Assembly: GCA_026386795.1 (NCBI GenBank)
Contig: JAPLMU010000126.1
Coordinates: forward strand, 1 to 64,000
From: Planctomycetota bacterium
GTDB lineage: Bacteria > Planctomycetota > Phycisphaerae > Phycisphaerales > SM1A02
DNA: 64,000 nucleotides
Reading direction: 5' to 3'
The notes beneath the pieces were generated by a model. The model searched no databases, was not told the DNA's origin, and was given only the letters and a program-made list of their open reading frames with translations. Positions 60,113 through 64,000 of this stretch are shown in pieces. The first letter of the stretch is position 1. Each line of letters starts with the position of its first letter. The position numbers were made by a program, and so were the translations under genes.

Positions 60113-61464
60113 GGTGCCGGGGTCTCGCGCAGGGCAGGTGCTTGCGGTGGTGCGCGCGTCGGATCTGTGGCTGGTGCAATCCACTTCCCGCCCCAACTAC
60201 GGTTGAGGTCTACAACAAATTTCTCCCACACCTCGCGCGGGCGGGAGGATGGAAACGGGTCCGTCGTTTCGAATACGTCCAATCGATACCGGGCGCCAAG
60301 TGTGTTGCGTCTGCGGATCCACGGCGATGGTTCCTTCAGGGGCATTCAAACTTTGCCGACGAAGGGCGTAACGCACCGCGCGGACATCCGTGGTGCCCGC
60401 CTCGCGTACTGCTTGCGCCCAGAGTTTGACGCTGAAATACGCAGTTTCCATCACATCTTGCACGGTGCGGTCGCGCCCGTAGCGTGCCTTGAATGCGTTG
60501 ACGAACACAACATTCTCCGGTCGGTCGATGCTCTGGAAGTAACTCCACGATGCAGCGGCATCGTGTGCAATTCATTCTCGCCGAGAGCAAACGTGAGCAC
60601 TGGTGTCTTGAGCGGGTCAACCCCAGCCGCGCGTAGTGCTTGTGCAAATGCCAGTGCCGAATCGCCGACGACGGAACTGAGCACTACATCGGGCTTCGTT
60701 TCCAGAATTACGCGCACGGCCTCGGACGCGTCCATGCTCCCAAAGGGCATGTACATCTCGCGCACCTTCTCAGCACCAAGGGCCGCCAATTGATCAGAGA
60801 TGATCGCATTGACGCAGTGCGGCCAGACATAATCGGAGCCGATCAGAAGGAACCGCCGCGCCTTTAGTTTCTCGTGACACCATTGAACCGCTGGTGTGAT
60901 TTGCTGATTCGGCGCAGCGCCGGTGTAGACGATGTTTGGGGATTGCTCCAATCCCTCGTATGCCATGGGGTAGACCAATAGATGGTCGGCAGCCTCAACA
61001 ATGGGCAGCACACCCTTGCGGCTCGCGCTGGTCCAGCAGCCAAAGATGACGCATGCGCCGTCTTTACTGATGAGTCGATCAGCTTGCTTAGCGAACGTTG
61101 GCGGATCGGAGGCGCCGTCAGCAATGACCCATTTCACCGGTCTCCCAAGCAAGCCGCCTTCAGCATTGATTTCCTCAAGCGCAAGCACTTCAGCATCAAT
61201 CATCGACAATTCACTGACAGCCATGGGGCCCGTCTGCGACTGGAGAATTCCAACGATGATGAGGCTTCGGTCGTTGAGCAGGCGGTCAAATCCGCGCCAA
61301 GCCAACGTGATGACCACGCACGCGACAAGCAGCAGTCCGATGCGAAGCATCCAGCGGCGTCGGTTTGAATGCACGGGCGTAGTGGTTGCCACAGTTGCAG
61401 CGCCTACGAGCGCAGCGCGGTTTGGTTTGCTTGGAGTGTTCGGATCAGTGTGATGGTTGGCCAT
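60109..61464 (-). pseudogene. Membrane-anchored ABC-type urea/amide (UrtA-like) substrate-binding protein, interrupted by two frame changes
   Basis: IIVGILQSQTGPMAVSELSMIDAEVLALEEINAEGGLLGRPVKWVIADG...; continues in another frame as AASWSYFQSIDRPENVVFVNAFKARYG...HTWRPVSIGRIR, then back to the first frame as RLDVFETTDPFPSSRPREVWEKFVVDL; stop overlaps the MCP start (ATGA). Confidence 0.82.
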
Positions 61465-61471
61465 CGTTGCT

Positions 61472-63268
61472 TTACGACTTCTTCTCTAAGAGGGTCACTT
61501 TCATGCCGCAGTCAAGAATCTGTTGCTCGTCGATCGGTCCAGGCGCATCGATCATGAGATCGCCGCCGGACTGTGTCTTCGGGAACGCGATGACATCGCG
61601 GATGTTGTCGGTGCCGACCAAGTGCATGAGCAGTCGATCAAGCCCGAAGGCGATGCCTCCGTGCGGCGGGGCGCCGTGCCGAAGGGCGCTGAGTAGGAAG
61701 CCGAATTTGGCGTCCGCATCTTCCTTGGTGAGTCCGATGAGCTTGAATACCTTCTCCTGCACATCCATCCGGTGAATACGAATGGAGCCGCCTGCGATTT
61801 CGCTGCCGTTGACAACAAGGTCATAGCCCGCGCTCAGGCACTTGCCTGGCTCGCTCTCCAACAGGTGGAATTGGTCAGGATTTGGGCTTGTAAATGGGTG
61901 ATGCATAGCCACCCAACGCTGCCCATCTTCGTCCCAGTCGAACATTGGGAAGTCAATGACCCAGAGGAATCGCCACGCAGATTCATTGACAAGACCAAGA
62001 TCGCGACCGACCTTTAGGCGAAGTTCGCCGAACGCCTTGGTGGCCGTGTCCCAATGATCGGCAACGATGAGCACGCTGTCGCCAGCCTCGAGTGCCAGTC
62101 GTGCCACGAGGGCGTCCTTGAATGGATCAAGATGCTTTGCGATTCCGGTCTCGAATCCAGCGGCGGTGAACTTGGCAACCGCCACGCCACCCGCCTTGAA
62201 TTGCTTGACGAATTCCGTGTAGCCATCAGTCATCTTGCGCGTCAGTTTCTCCGCGCCGCCTGGAACGCGGATTGCCTTCACGCAGCCAGCTCTGCCGGCG
62301 CGGGTCTTCTCGATCGCTTGTTGGAAGACTTGGAATTCACTGCCAGCAACGATGTCGGTGATCTCGCGAATTTCCAACGGATTGCGTAGATCGGGTCGGT
62401 CGATGCCGAATCGATCCATTGCCTCTTGCCACGTCATCTGTGCGATCTCGCCAATGTCGTAGCCGAGGATGTCATGCCACACTGCGTGCGCGAAGCCACC
62501 CATCATGGTCATCACATCTTCGCGCTCGACAAAGCTCATTTCCAAGTCAATTTGACTGAATTCTGCTTGACGGTCGGCGCGCGGATCCTCGTCGCGCAGG
62601 CACTTGCAGATCTGAATGTAGCGATCGAATCCAGCCACCATCAGGATCTGCTTGAAGAGCTGCGGACTCTGTGGCAGGGCGTACCACATGCCTTGGTGGA
62701 GTCGCGCTGGAACGATAAAGTCGCGCGCGCCTTCAGGCGTGCTCTTGATGAGAAGCGGGGTCTCTACTTCAGCAAATCCGTTGGCCGCGAAGTAGTCGCG
62801 CGCCAGCTTCGTGACCTTGCTGCGCGTGCGCAAGATGTGCTGCATGCGTGGGCGGCGCAGGTCGATGTATCGGTACTTGAGGCGGATTTCCTCGTTGATC
62901 TTCTCGGCGTCGTGATCATCGGGCAGGATGGGCGGATTTTCCGCCTTGTTGAAGATCTCAAGTTCTTCGGCAGCGAGTTCCACCTCGCCAGTGGCGAGTT
63001 TGTGATTTGGCTCACCGGAACGGAGACGAAGAATGCCGCGCACGCCGATCACGTCTTCGCGGCGGAGCGCCTTGGCTTGCTGCACGAGTTCGGGGCTGGC
63101 ATGTTCGAGATTGAAGACCACTTGGCAGAGGCCGTCTCGATCCCGAATGTCCACGAACAAGAGTCCGCGACCTTGGTCGCGATAGGTGTTCACCCATCCG
63201 TTGAGGGCGATTGTCTTACCGGCATCGGCAAGGCGTGGCTGTCCGCAGGTGTGCGTGCGCTTGAGCAT
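61472..63268 (-). CDS. aspS: Aspartyl-tRNA synthetase
   Basis: MLKRTHTCGQ, GWVNTYRDQGRGLLFVDIRDRDGLCQVVF, FAEVETPLLIKSTPEGARDFIVPARLH, GIAFGLDRLLMHLVGTDNIRDVIAFPKTQSGGDLM. Confidence 0.98.
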   Translation of the reverse strand: MLKRTHTCGQPRLADAGKTIALNGWVNTYRDQGRGLLFVDIRDRDGLCQVVFNLEHASPELVQQAKALRREDVIGVRGILRLRSGEPNHKLATGEVELAAEELEIFNKAENPPILPDDHDAEKINEEIRLKYRYIDLRRPRMQHILRTRSKVTKLARDYFAANGFAEVETPLLIKSTPEGARDFIVPARLHQGMWYALPQSPQLFKQILMVAGFDRYIQICKCLRDEDPRADRQAEFSQIDLEMSFVEREDVMTMMGGFAHAVWHDILGYDIGEIAQMTWQEAMDRFGIDRPDLRNPLEIREITDIVAGSEFQVFQQAIEKTRAGRAGCVKAIRVPGGAEKLTRKMTDGYTEFVKQFKAGGVAVAKFTAAGFETGIAKHLDPFKDALVARLALEAGDSVLIVADHWDTATKAFGELRLKVGRDLGLVNESAWRFLWVIDFPMFDWDEDGQRWVAMHHPFTSPNPDQFHLLESEPGKCLSAGYDLVVNGSEIAGGSIRIHRMDVQEKVFKLIGLTKEDADAKFGFLLSALRHGAPPHGGIAFGLDRLLMHLVGTDNIRDVIAFPKTQSGGDLMIDAPGPIDEQQILDCGMKVTLLEKKS

Positions 63269-63576
63269 GGTGGGGGGGTTCAGGGTGAAGGGTCAAGGAT
63301 AGTCTTGCGCCGAGCAGCACGCCGCCCCCTCGCTTACCGAGGATCCCGTGCTCACTGCGGGTGCTCGCACTCGCAGCACACATGCATGCGCAATCTGGAA
63401 CCCGCTCCCCTGGCCGCACTCGCCGGAGAGGACTGGGCCGCGCTCAGCGGCCGTCCTCGTAAGGCGAATGCGGGCCAGTAAGAAAGCCGGTTTGGAAACC
63501 GCGCACCCCGGCCGCGCCCGATCGCCAATCTCGTGTCGCCGCTCATGAGCCCGTTTGCATTTCCTATGCTGCGCGT

Positions 63577-64000
63577 GTGGCAACCGTCCTTGTTACTGCG
63601 TTTGAACCCTCCGGGGATGCCCACGCGGCACCGCTCGTGCGGGCGTTGCGTGAGATGGCTCCCGATGTTCGTGTGGTCGGCTGGGGCGGCCCCAAGATGC
63701 GTGCTGCTGGCTGTGAGATTGCGGGCGAAACTGCGCGTGACGGTGCGATGACGCTCGTGGGGTTGAAGAAGATTGCCGAGGTACGGCGCATCGTTGCGGA
63801 CATTCGCGCATGGACCGTTGCCAATCCAGTAGATGTTCATATTCCCGTTGATAGCCCTGCTGCGAATTGGCATATTGCTTCGTGGATGAAGCATCATGGC
63901 CGTGGTGCTGCCGGCGGATCACGCGTGGTGAATTTGGTAGCGCCGCAACTCTGGGCGTGGGCGCCGTGGCGCATTCGTAAGTGGCGACGTACCAGTGATG
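63577..64000 (+). CDS. lpxB: Lipid-A-disaccharide synthase, 5' part, truncated by the window edge
   Basis: VATVLVTAFEPSGDAHAAPLVRALREMAPDVRVVGWGGPKMRAAGCEI...MTLVGLKKI...IPVDSPAANWHIA...NLVAPQLWAWAPWRIRKWRR; GTG start. Confidence 0.8.
   Translation, partial: MATVLVTAFEPSGDAHAAPLVRALREMAPDVRVVGWGGPKMRAAGCEIAGETARDGAMTLVGLKKIAEVRRIVADIRAWTVANPVDVHIPVDSPAANWHIASWMKHHGRGAAGGSRVVNLVAPQLWAWAPWRIRKWRRTSD

Noticed and set aside
62426-63481. 351-aa plus-strand ORF opposite aspS
   Set aside because: Antisense shadow ORF over a highly conserved aaRS gene.
1-64000. CRISPR array, toxin-antitoxin or restriction-modification island
   Set aside because: No regularly spaced repeats, cas-like proteins, methylase/endonuclease pairs or toxin-antitoxin-like gene pairs were recognised; the methyltransferase-like domain at 3819 is fused to an ArsR HTH.

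Overview
The window is a gene-dense, high-GC bacterial chromosome segment. It is probably from Planctomycetota, class Phycisphaerae; this is inferred from gene content (futalosine hydrolase, planctomycete-type CC/WD/C cysteine motifs, a full Bat/MoxR operon, SPFH trio), not from a search. Most of it is housekeeping: hisS, mqnB, ahcY, nadC, gcvH, cmk, plsC-like, cca/pcnB, yidD, rnpA, rpoZ, two tRNA-Ser genes, sucC, purD, trxB, aspS, and a 5' fragment of lpxB at the right edge. Accessory or less described loci are: (i) an ArsR-HTH/methyltransferase fusion (SahR-like) next to ahcY, with a 26-bp near-perfect inverted repeat abutting a consensus-like promoter; (ii) two exported ClpP/SppA-fold proteins followed by three SPFH/HflKC-like genes, an ABC-2-type exporter and a large unknown membrane protein; (iii) a complete moxR-DUF58-BatA/B/C/D/E operon with an 18-bp x15 repeat in batC; (iv) a membrane-anchored UrtA-like binding protein, broken by two compensating frame changes, translationally coupled to a methyl-accepting protein; (v) a large subtilase with cysteine-rich inserts and Glu at the usual catalytic Asp position; and (vi) a fumarylacetoacetate-hydrolase gene with an internal deletion. 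No CRISPR array, transposon, prophage or rRNA was seen. All product calls come from reading the translations; no database search was run.
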